From Pirellula sp. SH-Sr6A (lineage in GTDB: Bacteria; Planctomycetota; Planctomycetia; Pirellulales; Pirellulaceae), in NCBI RefSeq assembly GCF_001610875.1, contig NZ_CP011272.1, positions 6,367,988 through 6,431,987 on the forward strand: DNA of 64,000 nt, written 5' to 3'. Positions within the stretch are counted from its first letter, which is position 1, and every line of letters begins with the position of its first letter. The position numbers and the translations under genes are program-made. Positions 34,340 to 43,573 of the stretch are shown one piece after another. The notes beneath the pieces are model-generated. The model searched no databases. It saw nothing but the letters and a program-made list of their open reading frames with translations, and was not told the DNA's origin.

Positions 34340-35431
34340 TCACGCGGTGTTGGTTGCGGTTGACTGCGGGGCAGCTTGGCCCATTGTCTTGGTTTGCGGT
34401 GGTGACCAGATCGCTCCATCGCGAAGCATGGCCCAGGCTGTCACCAATATCTTGCGCGCGACAGCAATGATTGCTTGCTTCTTACGCGATTTGGAACCGC
34501 CTCGTACACGGTCATACAAGGCTTTGAAGTGTGGGTTGAAGCGGATAGCACACCAAGCAACTTCGGTGAGTACCGAACGAAGCAATCGCGGTCCGCGACG
34601 ACTGATACGATTCTGGCGATCCATCTTGCCGCTTTGCCATTTTTTGGGAGCCAGCCCAGCGTAAGAGCTAACTTTACGTGCACTCTCAAAACGTTTAGCA
34701 TCGTCGATATGCGCAACAATCACTTGAGAACCGACAACGCCAACACCTGGTATCGATTGGACAATCTCGATACGTGGATCGGGCTTGGAGATTATTGCCA
34801 ATTGCTTCTCAATACGCCGCATGAGTTTCAGCGTTGCTACCAAATGCGTCAGCTGCACATCGAGAGTACCTCGCCAATACTCCGATGCGGTGCATTTCTC
34901 GAAGGGTTTTCGGAGTTTGCCAAGATCGTTTTCAATATAGCTCTTGGACCATGCGGTTTTGCCAGCAGCACACTCTTCACCTTGGGCCATTAGATTCGAT
35001 CGAATGGCGTTCTGAGTTGCTGTAGCCTGCGCTTGAAGCTTCTTACGATAACGGACTAATTGCTGAAATTGGCGATGCTCAGGTGAAGGTATATGGACGG
35101 AGTTGATTTCGTTATTTCTGGCCATTTTAGCGAGCTTGAGTGCATCGTCTTTGTCGGTCTTGCGTTTGACCTTTCCCCATTGCCAAGCTTCGCCACCGGG
35201 GTGAGCGACCAGTACTTCAATGCCAAGTTTACGAGCCAGATCCACAACCCAACCGGAGAGCCCGCAAGATTCGAATACGAGTAGCGACGGTTTCACGTCA
35301 ACAAGAAATTGTTCAAACGTTTTTGGATGAGTCATGATGGTTTTGAAAACCGGTACCGAACTGTGATCCTCGGTCAGCAGGCAGGATGCTGTCTTGAATT
35401 TTCCGAGATCGAGAGCGAGAATTGTTTGCAT
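34340..35431 (-). CDS. IS110-family transposase (DEDD, serine C-terminal)
   Basis: A 363-residue IS110-type recombinase. The N-terminal RuvC-like domain has LALDLGKF (first acidic residue D8), LLVFESCG, a middle KTDKDDALKLA and a coiled-coil part (FQQLVRYRKKLQAQATATQNAIR). The C-terminal domain reads IVQSIPGVGVVGSQVIVAHI...SYAGLAPKKWQSG...ISRRGPRLLRSVLTEVAW, the conserved transposase-20 segment with its catalytic-serine region. It appears complete. Some members of this family are guided by a structured non-coding (bridge) RNA from their own end sequence. The adjacent non-coding stretches here are long enough. Confidence 0.95.
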   Translation of the reverse strand: MQTILALDLGKFKTASCLLTEDHSSVPVFKTIMTHPKTFEQFLVDVKPSLLVFESCGLSGWVVDLARKLGIEVLVAHPGGEAWQWGKVKRKTDKDDALKLAKMARNNEINSVHIPSPEHRQFQQLVRYRKKLQAQATATQNAIRSNLMAQGEECAAGKTAWSKSYIENDLGKLRKPFEKCTASEYWRGTLDVQLTHLVATLKLMRRIEKQLAIISKPDPRIEIVQSIPGVGVVGSQVIVAHIDDAKRFESARKVSSYAGLAPKKWQSGKMDRQNRISRRGPRLLRSVLTEVAWCAIRFNPHFKALYDRVRGGSKSRKKQAIIAVARKILVTAWAMLRDGAIWSPPQTKTMGQAAPQSTATNTA

Positions 35432-35815
35432 GGTCGTGAGTCTCTGGGCAGAAGGGAATTGAAACGGTTATATCAATAGCCTACCGAACTCAGCGTTCGG
35501 CTGCCCGACTCATGACTTACATGGATTCTCTTACTATGCACCTACGTCTTGCACCAAGAAACGAGGATCACCAAGCGAGCGACAAGCTCGATGGATGTCT
35601 GATAGACCGTCGCAAGCCAGAAAATCGAGGTAGAACCAACTCACAATACTACAGAAACGCCCAAAGAGATCGCCAGTTTGCACCGAAGTGAGTCCAAGCA
35701 CATCGATTGCATGAGCTGTGCCTCAGAGAAACTCGCGCCGCACCATCAACTCGCCTAATAGCGCCGAGTTCTCGAACGCTTTTCTCCAGAATGTTCTGCA
35801 GCGCCGAAGAGCTAC
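35432..35815. other. Non-coding stretch upstream of IS110 transposase, candidate bridge-RNA region
   Basis: No gene seen. Two clear hairpins occur: CCGAAC/GTTCGG with a 5-base loop at 35484-35500 and CGAGC/GCTCG at 35576-35590. This is where IS110-group elements encode a structured RNA between element end and transposase start. The element end was not identified, so this remains a candidate only. Confidence 0.45.
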
Positions 35816-37858
35816 TCACTCACGAACACCCGTGTCGTAAAGTACATAGTTTCCAGAACTAAAGTCTTCGTTTCTGCGGAACGATGGATGAGCATCAAGC
35901 TCTTCGTAAGCATTACGATATCGGGCTATCTCCTGTTTCGTTTCCATTTGCGCCACAACGATGTCTATTTTATCTCTCGTGACAATATTCATCGCATGGT
36001 CTATATTGTAGAACAACATGGGCTGTGTCACAAAATATTGACGTCGCGACCCGAAAAACGGGTACGACCTCTCATCAAACACTAATACTCGATGCGGATT
36101 CTTATCGAACCTCGTAAAAACTGCAGAACGACTATAGCGATAAAAATGTTCAGCAAGCCCCTCATGCCAACGACGCTCTAAATAAGCGATCCCTATCGCA
36201 GCCGACACAGCCAATGCAACAGCGACAGTAGCCCGCTTCAATAATGCATAACGATACGGGGGGCGACAAACAATACCCATGTAGCTGAGTTGCACAACAG
36301 GAATAATCAAGAATATTGCGATACTAACCCCAAGCCATTGTGCGATGCGGAATTGAGAAATACTTGTAATCAGGTACACGGTAGGAGCTCCGCCTATCAA
36401 GAGCAAGGTGCCGTTTTCCAGCACGGGGTATCTGGCAATTACTATCGACAATCCTTTTGCTATACCAAAAAACCCCAATAACAATGAAAAAACCCAAAAC
36501 GTTAAACCGTATCTCGCTGTAGTATAACCCCAACGAAGATGATTTAATGTTCCTGGCTGATCCTCGACAAGCATTGGCGTAATTAACAATACCACTCCGC
36601 AGGAAAAATATGGTAATGTCCATTCAGCGACAATATTCCAAGAACGAGTGCGCCGGGACGACAAGGCAAAAAGCACGGTACTCGGTGCCACACCAAACGC
36701 GAACAGCATTGCCAGACCAAAGTGCTTCGCAATTGCAGCGAGCACAAGATCCATTGTTTGCCAGTTTAGGTGATACAAGAGAGTTGTTCGATGAATACCG
36801 GGGTATGGCACTCGGTCTGTAAAATCACTTGATCCAATTGGGTAGAACGGATTGCCTGTCATCACGAAATTGCGTCCAAACCAAAAAGCTCCGATTGAGA
36901 TAAATGGGACAACAAACCCGATCCAATTGCTTGCCGAGACGGCATTGCGGTCCACTCCTCGCAATGAACGAACGACGAGCAATGAAGGAAGAATGATCGC
37001 ATAAGGAATCGCATAGTATTTAATGCCGACAAGAACTCCCGTCGTAATGCCAAATAGAAGAAAAGCCATCTGACCACGAAAGCGAGTGAGTTCGTAATAC
37101 GCAAGGGAAGCGAAGAAAAAGGACGCCACTGGCAAATCATTGGAAGCATCAATCGTCTGACGCATTGTGACCAAGCTTGCGACGGAAAGAAAAGCAGCTA
37201 GGTATTGCCATTTGCACCTGAGCCCCAATCGTTTAGATAAAACTACGATTGAACAAAAGAGAATCAGAACCGCAGGCAGGTTGTTCAATGCAATCAAATA
37301 ATCCCCCGAGAAGGGAACTGCAAACCACGCACCCAATAATTCACTCGTTGCTGGCATTGACCACCGTGCAGAATGCGTCGAATACAAACTCTCTGCTTGT
37401 ATCCAGTGATCGATAAACGGCAGGTGATACATCAGATTGTCCCAATCCGATGGCCAACGCAGGAACCCATTCAAAAGAATGTTTCCAGCAAGTAATGAAA
37501 TCGCCACCCATGAAATGAAGTATACGAATCGACATCTTTTCCGTGTCTTCGATCTCGTTTTGGTCGTATGTAACCCATTGTATCGATACAAGAGAATGCG
37601 GAGCACGATCGCGGTAAGGCCCACGGACGCAAGAACTCCGAATCGATGAAAGATTACGAATCCACCGGCTATGAACTCGGCAACTAACAATATACCGACG
37701 TAGAGCACGCACATGTGCAAAAGTCGTTCAGCTCCATAACAACGAGGACACAAAGCGAGCATAGCGCCACGAACCACTTGGAACACTAGATAGTTAATAG
37801 CTATCCAGACAATCGCAACACCTGCGTCCCCTGTGGTCAGAGATTCAATTATATCCAT
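35816..37858 (-). CDS. Multi-pass membrane glycosyltransferase (GT-C-like)
   Basis: A 680-residue protein with about 12 or more hydrophobic transmembrane segments. After the first membrane region comes a loop LRWPSDWDNLMYHLPFIDHWIQAESLY, the D-x-x-x-Y-H-x-P-x-x-x-x-W loop seen in many polyprenol-dependent GT-C enzymes of the mannosyltransferase/ArnT kind. The C-terminus is a periplasmic-type domain. It overlaps the sulfotransferase gene start region by 14 bases. Likely a surface-polysaccharide or glycoprotein glycosyltransferase using a lipid-linked sugar. This is a host-like gene in an otherwise phage segment. Confidence 0.75.
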   Translation of the reverse strand: MDIIESLTTGDAGVAIVWIAINYLVFQVVRGAMLALCPRCYGAERLLHMCVLYVGILLVAEFIAGGFVIFHRFGVLASVGLTAIVLRILLYRYNGLHTTKTRSKTRKRCRFVYFISWVAISLLAGNILLNGFLRWPSDWDNLMYHLPFIDHWIQAESLYSTHSARWSMPATSELLGAWFAVPFSGDYLIALNNLPAVLILFCSIVVLSKRLGLRCKWQYLAAFLSVASLVTMRQTIDASNDLPVASFFFASLAYYELTRFRGQMAFLLFGITTGVLVGIKYYAIPYAIILPSLLVVRSLRGVDRNAVSASNWIGFVVPFISIGAFWFGRNFVMTGNPFYPIGSSDFTDRVPYPGIHRTTLLYHLNWQTMDLVLAAIAKHFGLAMLFAFGVAPSTVLFALSSRRTRSWNIVAEWTLPYFSCGVVLLITPMLVEDQPGTLNHLRWGYTTARYGLTFWVFSLLLGFFGIAKGLSIVIARYPVLENGTLLLIGGAPTVYLITSISQFRIAQWLGVSIAIFLIIPVVQLSYMGIVCRPPYRYALLKRATVAVALAVSAAIGIAYLERRWHEGLAEHFYRYSRSAVFTRFDKNPHRVLVFDERSYPFFGSRRQYFVTQPMLFYNIDHAMNIVTRDKIDIVVAQMETKQEIARYRNAYEELDAHPSFRRNEDFSSGNYVLYDTGVRE

Positions 37859-38765
37859 AGGCTCGTTGCATTCTTCCTGCTAACAATCTGACAAGAATAC
37901 GATCACTCAACGCGAGACGGTCTTTCCAACCCAAGTCACTGCGAATATTTGCAAAATCAAAGTCTAATTTATCGGGGTTTCCACCGATTGGATGGCAACG
38001 TTCTCGAAAACCGTTTACACAGCTCGACTGAATCCCGCCTTCAACTTGAGCAGTCTGTAACACCGTCTCCAAAACTCCACTAGGATCTGTCGCAAAATCT
38101 TCATATCGGACGACAAGCGCTGGGACCTGATATCGCTCGATAAGACGACGGATATGGGAATTAAACATACGCCAACTTATTGCGCTGACCACGGTCGGAT
38201 AACGTGGCATCAAACGGTGCTCCCAGTATATCTCTAATCGCTGCTTCTTCCTTTTCCACGCGCTGACGATGGCGCGACAATCACGGACCAAATGAACTAC
38301 AAATACTGGTGGTAGTTTGCGTTGCTGTTCCAATAAGACGCCGAGATCAGTTGGATACTTGGAGGAATCGACCACAACAGGGCAATGCGTTGCATTTACG
38401 ATCGCACTTAGTAACGCACTGTAATGGGTAACGTATGCGACATCGTTCATCCCTCCGAGTCGTTGGTTTAATTGGAGATTCACCATTCGGCGAAAACTAC
38501 TTGACTGATTTCGGTGTAGAAGGACCTTCGAAATGTCGAAACGTTTGTACTCGCCACGAAAATTGGATTGGACGCGTGACCAATGCTTGCATTCTGAAAA
38601 CCGACTGCCGCACCCGCACAATTCATCGTCGACAAACCCTCGTTTCCAAACATGCGTTAATTCTCCTGGAAAAGATATGTTGGAATTTAACGCAAGACAT
38701 TGTCCTAGGAGTGTTGAGCCATTACGCCCTGTACCTGCAATGTAAATAAGCCTTCTAGTTTCCAT
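37845..38765 (-). CDS. Sulfotransferase
   Basis: A 306-residue protein with the sulfotransferase fold. The PAPS-binding 5'-PSB loop is IYIAGTGRNGSTLLGQCLALN near the N-terminus, and VVVDSSKYPTDLGVLL and VHLVRDCRAIVSAWKRKKQ provide the 3'-phosphate site with its R-D-x-R...S. Cys pairs (LCGCGS) follow the first helix. It probably transfers sulfate from PAPS to a polysaccharide or glycan made by the neighbouring glycosyltransferases. Planctomycetes carry many such genes for sulfated surface polymers. Intact. Confidence 0.9.
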   Translation of the reverse strand: METRRLIYIAGTGRNGSTLLGQCLALNSNISFPGELTHVWKRGFVDDELCGCGSRFSECKHWSRVQSNFRGEYKRFDISKVLLHRNQSSSFRRMVNLQLNQRLGGMNDVAYVTHYSALLSAIVNATHCPVVVDSSKYPTDLGVLLEQQRKLPPVFVVHLVRDCRAIVSAWKRKKQRLEIYWEHRLMPRYPTVVSAISWRMFNSHIRRLIERYQVPALVVRYEDFATDPSGVLETVLQTAQVEGGIQSSCVNGFRERCHPIGGNPDKLDFDFANIRSDLGWKDRLALSDRILVRLLAGRMQRAYGYN

Positions 38766-38778
38766 CTTAAAACAATTA

Positions 38779-39837
38779 TTAGCGGTTTATAGACCCATAC
38801 CTATATCGTGAGAGAAAACCACGCCAAAGCTTTGTACTCGGGCCATAACCCCCTGTAAGCATGCGATCGGTCAGGAAATCGCAGTCGAGCGCCATTACTT
38901 GACTTGGGTGATGTCTGTGTTGCGCCGATAGAGAACCGGCTGCCAAATCCCAAATCCCCACAGAAAAGTCAGACGATGCCGATATCAAGGTTGTACCATC
39001 CGGGGAAAAATGCAATCGATTTATCTCGCCCCAATGACCGTACAACTCTTTAACCTTCGCCTTCGTTACTAGGTCGATAATCTTAATTACCCGTTGCTTT
39101 CCCCCAATTGCGAGTTCGGAACGGCCGGGGCGAAATGCCGTTGCAAATATTGGCCCTTTCCTAGCTTCGCCCCCGACTATAATCTGTGGGCCTTCCTCGT
39201 ACTTCCAATTCCAACAATAGACATCTCCAGTGGCACTGCCAAACGCAAGTTGATTACCTGTAGCGTCAAAGGAAACGCGGTGCAATTGGTTGTTACCGAC
39301 CTTAGATCGCCTGAGGTTTTTACGCGTTTCAAGGTCCCAAACGGTAACATACCATACATTTTTTAGACTACTGAGAGTTGCCATAAGTTTGCCACTCGAG
39401 TCTAAGACCGTATTTAGAACTTCTCCTCCCTTTTCAATCTCCAGTTTGGATGATTCCGTTCCGTTGTCGATATCCCAAAACTTAATCGTTCCGTCTAGAG
39501 ATGATGATATCAGCGTTTTGCCGTCCGGCGTTCGATCGATAGCTGTGATCGGTGCTCGATGGCCAGCTAAAAAGAGGGGGTTCTTTCCATTTGAATCACA
39601 AATGCAGATGTGCGTATAGCTCATTGTAGCGACACGATTTGTGCCAGGTAGTAAACGACAATCCATGATTGGACTGCTGTGATTCCCAAGTTCTCGAGGA
39701 TTCAGCGTCTGCAAATAGCGGACAAACAACACCGATCCCCATCCGAGCAGTGAAAAACTCGAAATTACGATAACTGTTGCTAACAATCGCTTCACCGGCA
39801 TTTGTCGGGTTACTTTTTGCAGCTTCATCGTCGTCAA
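38779..39837 (-). CDS. Membrane-anchored WD40-repeat protein
   Basis: A 352-residue protein with one N-terminal transmembrane helix (about residues 15-42, VKRLLATVIVISSFSLLGWG). WD40 repeats follow, with characteristic DGKTLISSSLDGTIKFWDIDNG, KNVWYVTVWDLETRK, KQRVIKIIDLV and DGTTLISASSDFSVGIWDL segments. The repeats form a propeller-like scaffold likely exposed outside the membrane. It follows the sulfotransferase by 13 bases, so it is in the same operon-like row. Probably a protein-interaction platform; the partner is unknown. Confidence 0.85.
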   Translation of the reverse strand: MTTMKLQKVTRQMPVKRLLATVIVISSFSLLGWGSVLFVRYLQTLNPRELGNHSSPIMDCRLLPGTNRVATMSYTHICICDSNGKNPLFLAGHRAPITAIDRTPDGKTLISSSLDGTIKFWDIDNGTESSKLEIEKGGEVLNTVLDSSGKLMATLSSLKNVWYVTVWDLETRKNLRRSKVGNNQLHRVSFDATGNQLAFGSATGDVYCWNWKYEEGPQIIVGGEARKGPIFATAFRPGRSELAIGGKQRVIKIIDLVTKAKVKELYGHWGEINRLHFSPDGTTLISASSDFSVGIWDLAAGSLSAQHRHHPSQVMALDCDFLTDRMLTGGYGPSTKLWRGFLSRYRYGSINR

Positions 39838-39843
39838 CCTATC

Positions 39844-40806
39844 CTAATCGGGGATCGCAACGGTTTCAGCAGCACTGCTGGTGAAAATAGCGACAAGCGT
39901 ATTAGTGTCGATTCTTTGACTCCAGAAACGGACAGATCCGTCACAAGATACCATCTGCGCTCCACCACCGGCGTGAAGGCTTCGAGGCCCTGCATTGGAG
40001 AATGCGTTGTTCTGAAAGTTGCATGGCAATATAGAGTCGCCAAACGCACAAAAAGGAATCCATTCTCGCACCGGATCCCCGTTAATGCCTTGGCACTGCA
40101 TATCGCAATCCAGTCCAAGCATCGAGGAACCTGGCGCATGGAATGCCCACACGCCCCTGTTGTCAGCTCGATTTGGATGAGCGAGTAATTCAGAGACAGC
40201 AATTGTCGTGGAAAGACCATCGATGATACTGCCCAATCGAAGGAATGAGTTCTGTCCCATGACTCCTCGAAACTCGTGTTGTTTCCAGAAGGTCGCACCC
40301 CAAGAAGCGGCTCCGTAGTTTGCCGCGTAGTTGGCACGTGCAAAACGAACACCAGTCATGGACTCGAACTCCGAGGCACTATTGAACGCGTCGGATGGGC
40401 AAAGTAATGTGGGGATACGCGTCGTTCTAAACCTTGCAAATGGCTCGCTGTCGATGGACTGTCTATTGTCGAACTGCTCAGCAATGCTAGTCCCCTCGAT
40501 CATAGGAAGTATTGCGATCGACCATGTTGTAAACGGAAACTGACGGCCTTCGTCGAGATACCCCGCAGGTCGGATTGCAGCAGCAGGCAAATTTTTATAC
40601 ACCGATTCATAACTTACAATCGCAAGACCAATTTGTTTCAAGTTGTTTTGGCAATGCGATTTCCTTGCCGACTCACGAGCGACCTGCACAGCCGGTACGA
40701 GTATTCCAGCCAAAGTTCCAATTATAGCAATAACGACCAGCATCTCTACGAGCGTTATCGCTCGCCGTTTCGAACAGGCAATCTTAATTCGCGAATACAC
40801 GAGCAC
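39844..40806 (-). CDS. DUF1559 pseudopilin-like protein
   Basis: A 320-residue protein with an N-terminal prepilin-like segment (RAITLVEMLVVIAIIGTLAGILVPAVQ) after a short charged leader. DUF1559 features follow: RESARKSHCQNNLKQIGLAIVSYE and C-terminal SLHAGGGAQMVSCDGSVRFWSQ, the H-(about 10)-DG-S-x-R-F motif. These proteins are a planctomycete hallmark. They resemble type II secretion/pilus major pseudopilins with a large soluble domain. It lies 6 bases from the WD40 gene. The family is secure; its cell function is not. Confidence 0.9.
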   Translation of the reverse strand: MLVYSRIKIACSKRRAITLVEMLVVIAIIGTLAGILVPAVQVARESARKSHCQNNLKQIGLAIVSYESVYKNLPAAAIRPAGYLDEGRQFPFTTWSIAILPMIEGTSIAEQFDNRQSIDSEPFARFRTTRIPTLLCPSDAFNSASEFESMTGVRFARANYAANYGAASWGATFWKQHEFRGVMGQNSFLRLGSIIDGLSTTIAVSELLAHPNRADNRGVWAFHAPGSSMLGLDCDMQCQGINGDPVREWIPFCAFGDSILPCNFQNNAFSNAGPRSLHAGGGAQMVSCDGSVRFWSQRIDTNTLVAIFTSSAAETVAIPD

Positions 40807-40845
40807 CCTCTTACTTTCAACTGTTATGTTTTAAATGGATCCAAC

Positions 40846-41817
40846 TCACTTGGCTCGCTTTCTTAATAACTTGTACCCAAGAGCAATCAGACAGGCGCCA
40901 GTTGCCAGAAAAATCCAGGCAATTCTTGTCATGCCCCTCTTCTTGGGATTGACTCCGTAGTATTCCATTGTGAACGACTTCGCCGGAGGTGGATCGAATG
41001 AAATGTCGCGATACCTCAAGTGCGTTGTTTCACCGAACCGATTCGCTCCACTTATGTCACTCAACTTGTCATTTACTTCATCAAGAGCTAATGGAGAAAG
41101 TGTCGTGTACTTGAATTCCCCAACGTGCTGGGATTTGTTTGAAAACTTTAATTCATAATTACGAATAGCCCAGTTAATGTCTCTGTCAACCACGAGGCTT
41201 CCCGATTCAAGTGTCATCTCAGACGTCGATAAAGTGGTGCTAGACCTATGTCGAAAACGCAAATTGAACAAGTTATTCGTCCTATCAACTCGTGAAGGTT
41301 CTGAAATTTCATAATCGTCTCTAGCTAAAATATGAATAAGGTTCATTGACGCAGGTCGGAGGAAAGCGCTTCTCATCTCTAAAAGCCCATCAGAATTTGG
41401 CGGGTACGATCCATCATACTCTTCAAAATCGATCTGAAAGCCATTTGCTTGCCCTAGCCTGCTCAATACGAATGAACTTTTTGGTGACTTGCACACGACC
41501 GATCTGAATCCGTCTTTTTTATTTTCTCGATCTTTAACTAGTTCAGTATCTAGCAAGCTAAACACGCCGTCCGACCTGACGAAATATCTTGTGACTGAAT
41601 TCAACTCAATCCTTTTGCCAGTGTTATTCATAAAAAGAGATTGGGTTTTTTCAATTTCCGCAGAATATGCACCGGAACATTGAGACTCAAGAGAACGCCA
41701 CCCCTGGATAACAATTTGAGCCGTCGGCGTAGTTTCATCAACTTGTGTCGATTGCCAGCCTCCGAGTCCAGTAGCGAACACAGAATGAAGCAACAACAGC
41801 ATGGAAATGCACATCAC
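40846..41817 (-). CDS. Exported protein with C-terminal membrane anchor, unknown
   Basis: A 323-residue protein with an N-terminal signal-like segment (MCISMLLLLHSVFATGLGGWQ), a beta-rich mature domain and a C-terminal transmembrane segment (TRIAWIFLATGACLIALGYKLL) followed by the basic RKRAK. This is a planctomycete-like arrangement of an exported, membrane-tethered domain. No catalytic motif is seen. It lies just upstream of the DUF1559 gene and downstream of the Cys-rich peptide gene, in the same row. Confidence is in the frame and topology only. Confidence 0.7.
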   Translation of the reverse strand: MMCISMLLLLHSVFATGLGGWQSTQVDETTPTAQIVIQGWRSLESQCSGAYSAEIEKTQSLFMNNTGKRIELNSVTRYFVRSDGVFSLLDTELVKDRENKKDGFRSVVCKSPKSSFVLSRLGQANGFQIDFEEYDGSYPPNSDGLLEMRSAFLRPASMNLIHILARDDYEISEPSRVDRTNNLFNLRFRHRSSTTLSTSEMTLESGSLVVDRDINWAIRNYELKFSNKSQHVGEFKYTTLSPLALDEVNDKLSDISGANRFGETTHLRYRDISFDPPPAKSFTMEYYGVNPKKRGMTRIAWIFLATGACLIALGYKLLRKRAK

Positions 41818-41848
41818 ATGAGTCCTAACGGTCCAAGAATCTTGAAGT

Positions 41849-41879
41849 GGCGGCCTAGGCCTAACAAGGCTAGGCCGCC
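41849..41879. repeat. Long GC-rich inverted repeat between two genes
   Basis: GGCGGCCTAG (41849-41858) pairs exactly with CTAGGCCGCC (41870-41879). The loop can itself fold (GCCT/AGGC). It lies between the Cys-rich peptide stop and the 323-aa gene start. There is no T tract on either side in the direction of transcription, so it may be an RNA stabiliser, attenuator or processing structure. Confidence 0.6.
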
Positions 41880-41898
41880 AAGAAAAAACAATTATCGC

Positions 41899-42135
41899 CT
41901 AATAGCAGATTGAGCATGGCGGCAATCCACCACATCCATTACACCAGCACGAATATCCAGTCGCTTGACAACGACATAACTTGCTGTTTGTTGACGGGTT
42001 TTGCACCTCTTGGCAACCGCAGGCATTATTACAGAAAAAGGACTCGTCCGATCCGACGGATATTTCCGACATCGATACAAATGCCATGAAGATACCGAAC
42101 GAGATGGATGCGTACCCCACCATTTGCCTCATCAT
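41899..42135 (-). CDS. Small secreted Cys-rich peptide (78 aa)
   Basis: A 78-residue protein with a signal-like N-terminus (MMRQMVGYASISFGIFMAFVSMSEISVGSDE) and a roughly 45-residue mature part with ten cysteines: F-C-x3-C-x-C, LCRC, SCWCNGCGG and PPCSICY. Such spacing would suit several disulfides, metal binding or modification. It sits between the 323-aa protein gene and a DUF1573-like gene. Nothing about its sequence defines a family. Its small size, secretion signal and neighbours make it worth testing as an exported peptide. Confidence 0.65.
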   Translation of the reverse strand: MMRQMVGYASISFGIFMAFVSMSEISVGSDESFFCNNACGCQEVQNPSTNSKLCRCQATGYSCWCNGCGGLPPCSICY

Positions 42136-42218
42136 GAAACTACCCCACTTCTATCTTACCAAACGAAATTTAGCGTTCAACCGACATGAACGCTACGTAA
42201 AACCGCTTTGCTTGCGAA

Positions 42219-42647
42219 TCACTCTTGAAGCTTCACAGTAATTGGATGATCTGCGTTTTTTGTGTCAACAAGTACAAAACGGTAATTCAATTGCGATGTC
42301 GATCGTCGTTCGCGTAGTGTTAGATCTTTTGAATCAAAAGCTTTCAATTGGAACGACTCAGGAGCTAATTGAGCGCACTCACAAGCGGAAATCGTGCGTT
42401 CTATATTAATCGTGCTGCCAGAGAGATTGCGAATAGAAACGGTCCAATCAACAAAATCGCTCGATGAGTTATTCGGGTCTGCCGAGCGAACCTTTTCCGC
42501 AACAAGAACTACTCCACGAAGATTGAGACGCATTGAATGAATGGATCCCCACCGCCATAGAGCGAATAGAAAAATGCACAACGTAAGAAACAGGACGGTA
42601 ACTACATGCTTTAACCAGTGCTCCCATATATTCTTACCCCAGGTCAT
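42219..42647 (-). CDS. Membrane-anchored DUF1573-like protein
   Basis: A 142-residue protein with one N-terminal transmembrane helix (LKHVVTVLFLTLCIFLFALWRW), an Ig-like/beta domain and the motif INIERTISACECAQLAPESFQL, similar to the S-C-(G/E)-C pattern in DUF1573 proteins. Many bacterial DUF1573 proteins are exported. It lies 83 bases after the peptide gene in transcription order reversed, that is, just upstream of it. It may be a chaperone, modification or surface partner of the Cys-rich peptide; that is inference. Confidence 0.65.
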   Translation of the reverse strand: MTWGKNIWEHWLKHVVTVLFLTLCIFLFALWRWGSIHSMRLNLRGVVLVAEKVRSADPNNSSSDFVDWTVSIRNLSGSTINIERTISACECAQLAPESFQLKAFDSKDLTLRERRSTSQLNYRFVLVDTKNADHPITVKLQE

Positions 42648-42766
42648 AACGATTCAGTCCTTTATTCCTAGTTTCTGGATTTCGCATTGATGCGGTGCGG
42701 AGTGTTCTCTGCAGTCAAAATCTTTAGTGCAGCAAAAGAACAGAAGTCAACTACCTTCGTAAACGT

Positions 42767-43573
42767 TTAAGCTTTGTTTGTTATCGAACTGCGGAACAGC
42801 AGACGTAAATGTCTGCAGCCATCGCGAAAGCTTCTTAAATGCGGCCTCCTGTCTCGCCCATCACGATGCAGCTTCACTGGAATCTCGTCCATACGAAGCT
42901 TCATTTGCCCCGCTCGCAAAACCATCTCGCTCGCAAATTCCATACCCGAGCTACGCAGCCCCAGCTGCAAAATCGCCTCGCGATTGAATCCGCGAAGCCC
43001 ACAGTGCCAATCGCGGCAAGGTGTACGATACAGAAGCCGACCAATACCACTCAATACGGGATTGCCAATGTATCGATGATGCCACGGCATTGCGCCATGC
43101 TCAATCCCGCCGAGGAATCGATTGCCAAGAACAAGCTCATAACCGCATTCAAGCTTGTCGATAAAACGAGGCACTTCACCGAAGTCGTAACTACAATCAC
43201 TATCACCCATGACAATATACTTTCCACGAGCGGTGGCGATCCCTCCCATTAGTGCCGCACCATACCCCTTCAAATCGACATGCACAACGCATGCACCGTT
43301 GGAGCTTGCAATGTCCTGCGACCCATCCGTACTGCCGTTGTCAGCAATGATTATCTCATAACCGACCGAAGCATTGACTGCCAATTCGTCGGGTCCGATT
43401 GCGTGTTTGGCCAAAGCGAACCTGCAGCCTACGTGCGCTTGATTAATGCATCCACCTATCGTTCTCGACTCGTTTAAACAGGGCATAACGACCGATATCA
43501 GAATGTCATTATCGAATTTTTCCGATCTTGAACTAGCATCTACAGCGACGACATGAGGTAATATGGTATTCAT
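42767..43573 (-). CDS. Family 2 glycosyltransferase (polyprenol-phosphate sugar synthase-like)
   Basis: A 268-residue GT-A enzyme. Early motif ILISVVMPCLNESRTIGGCI; IIIADNGSTDGSQDIA; YIVMGDSDCSYDF (DxD-type site); then LVLGNRFLGG and GLRGFNREAILQLGL, typical of polyprenyl-phosphate-sugar synthases such as the DPM1-like group. No membrane segments are visible, so it would act at the membrane surface. It probably makes the lipid-linked donor used by the GT-C enzyme at 35.8-37.9 kb. It overlaps the next gene by 4 bases. Confidence 0.88.
   Translation of the reverse strand: MNTILPHVVAVDASSRSEKFDNDILISVVMPCLNESRTIGGCINQAHVGCRFALAKHAIGPDELAVNASVGYEIIIADNGSTDGSQDIASSNGACVVHVDLKGYGAALMGGIATARGKYIVMGDSDCSYDFGEVPRFIDKLECGYELVLGNRFLGGIEHGAMPWHHRYIGNPVLSGIGRLLYRTPCRDWHCGLRGFNREAILQLGLRSSGMEFASEMVLRAGQMKLRMDEIPVKLHRDGRDRRPHLRSFRDGCRHLRLLFRSSITNKA

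Noticed and set aside
41849-41879. GC-rich hairpin as a terminator
   Set aside because: No T tract follows in the direction of transcription; kept only as an inverted repeat.
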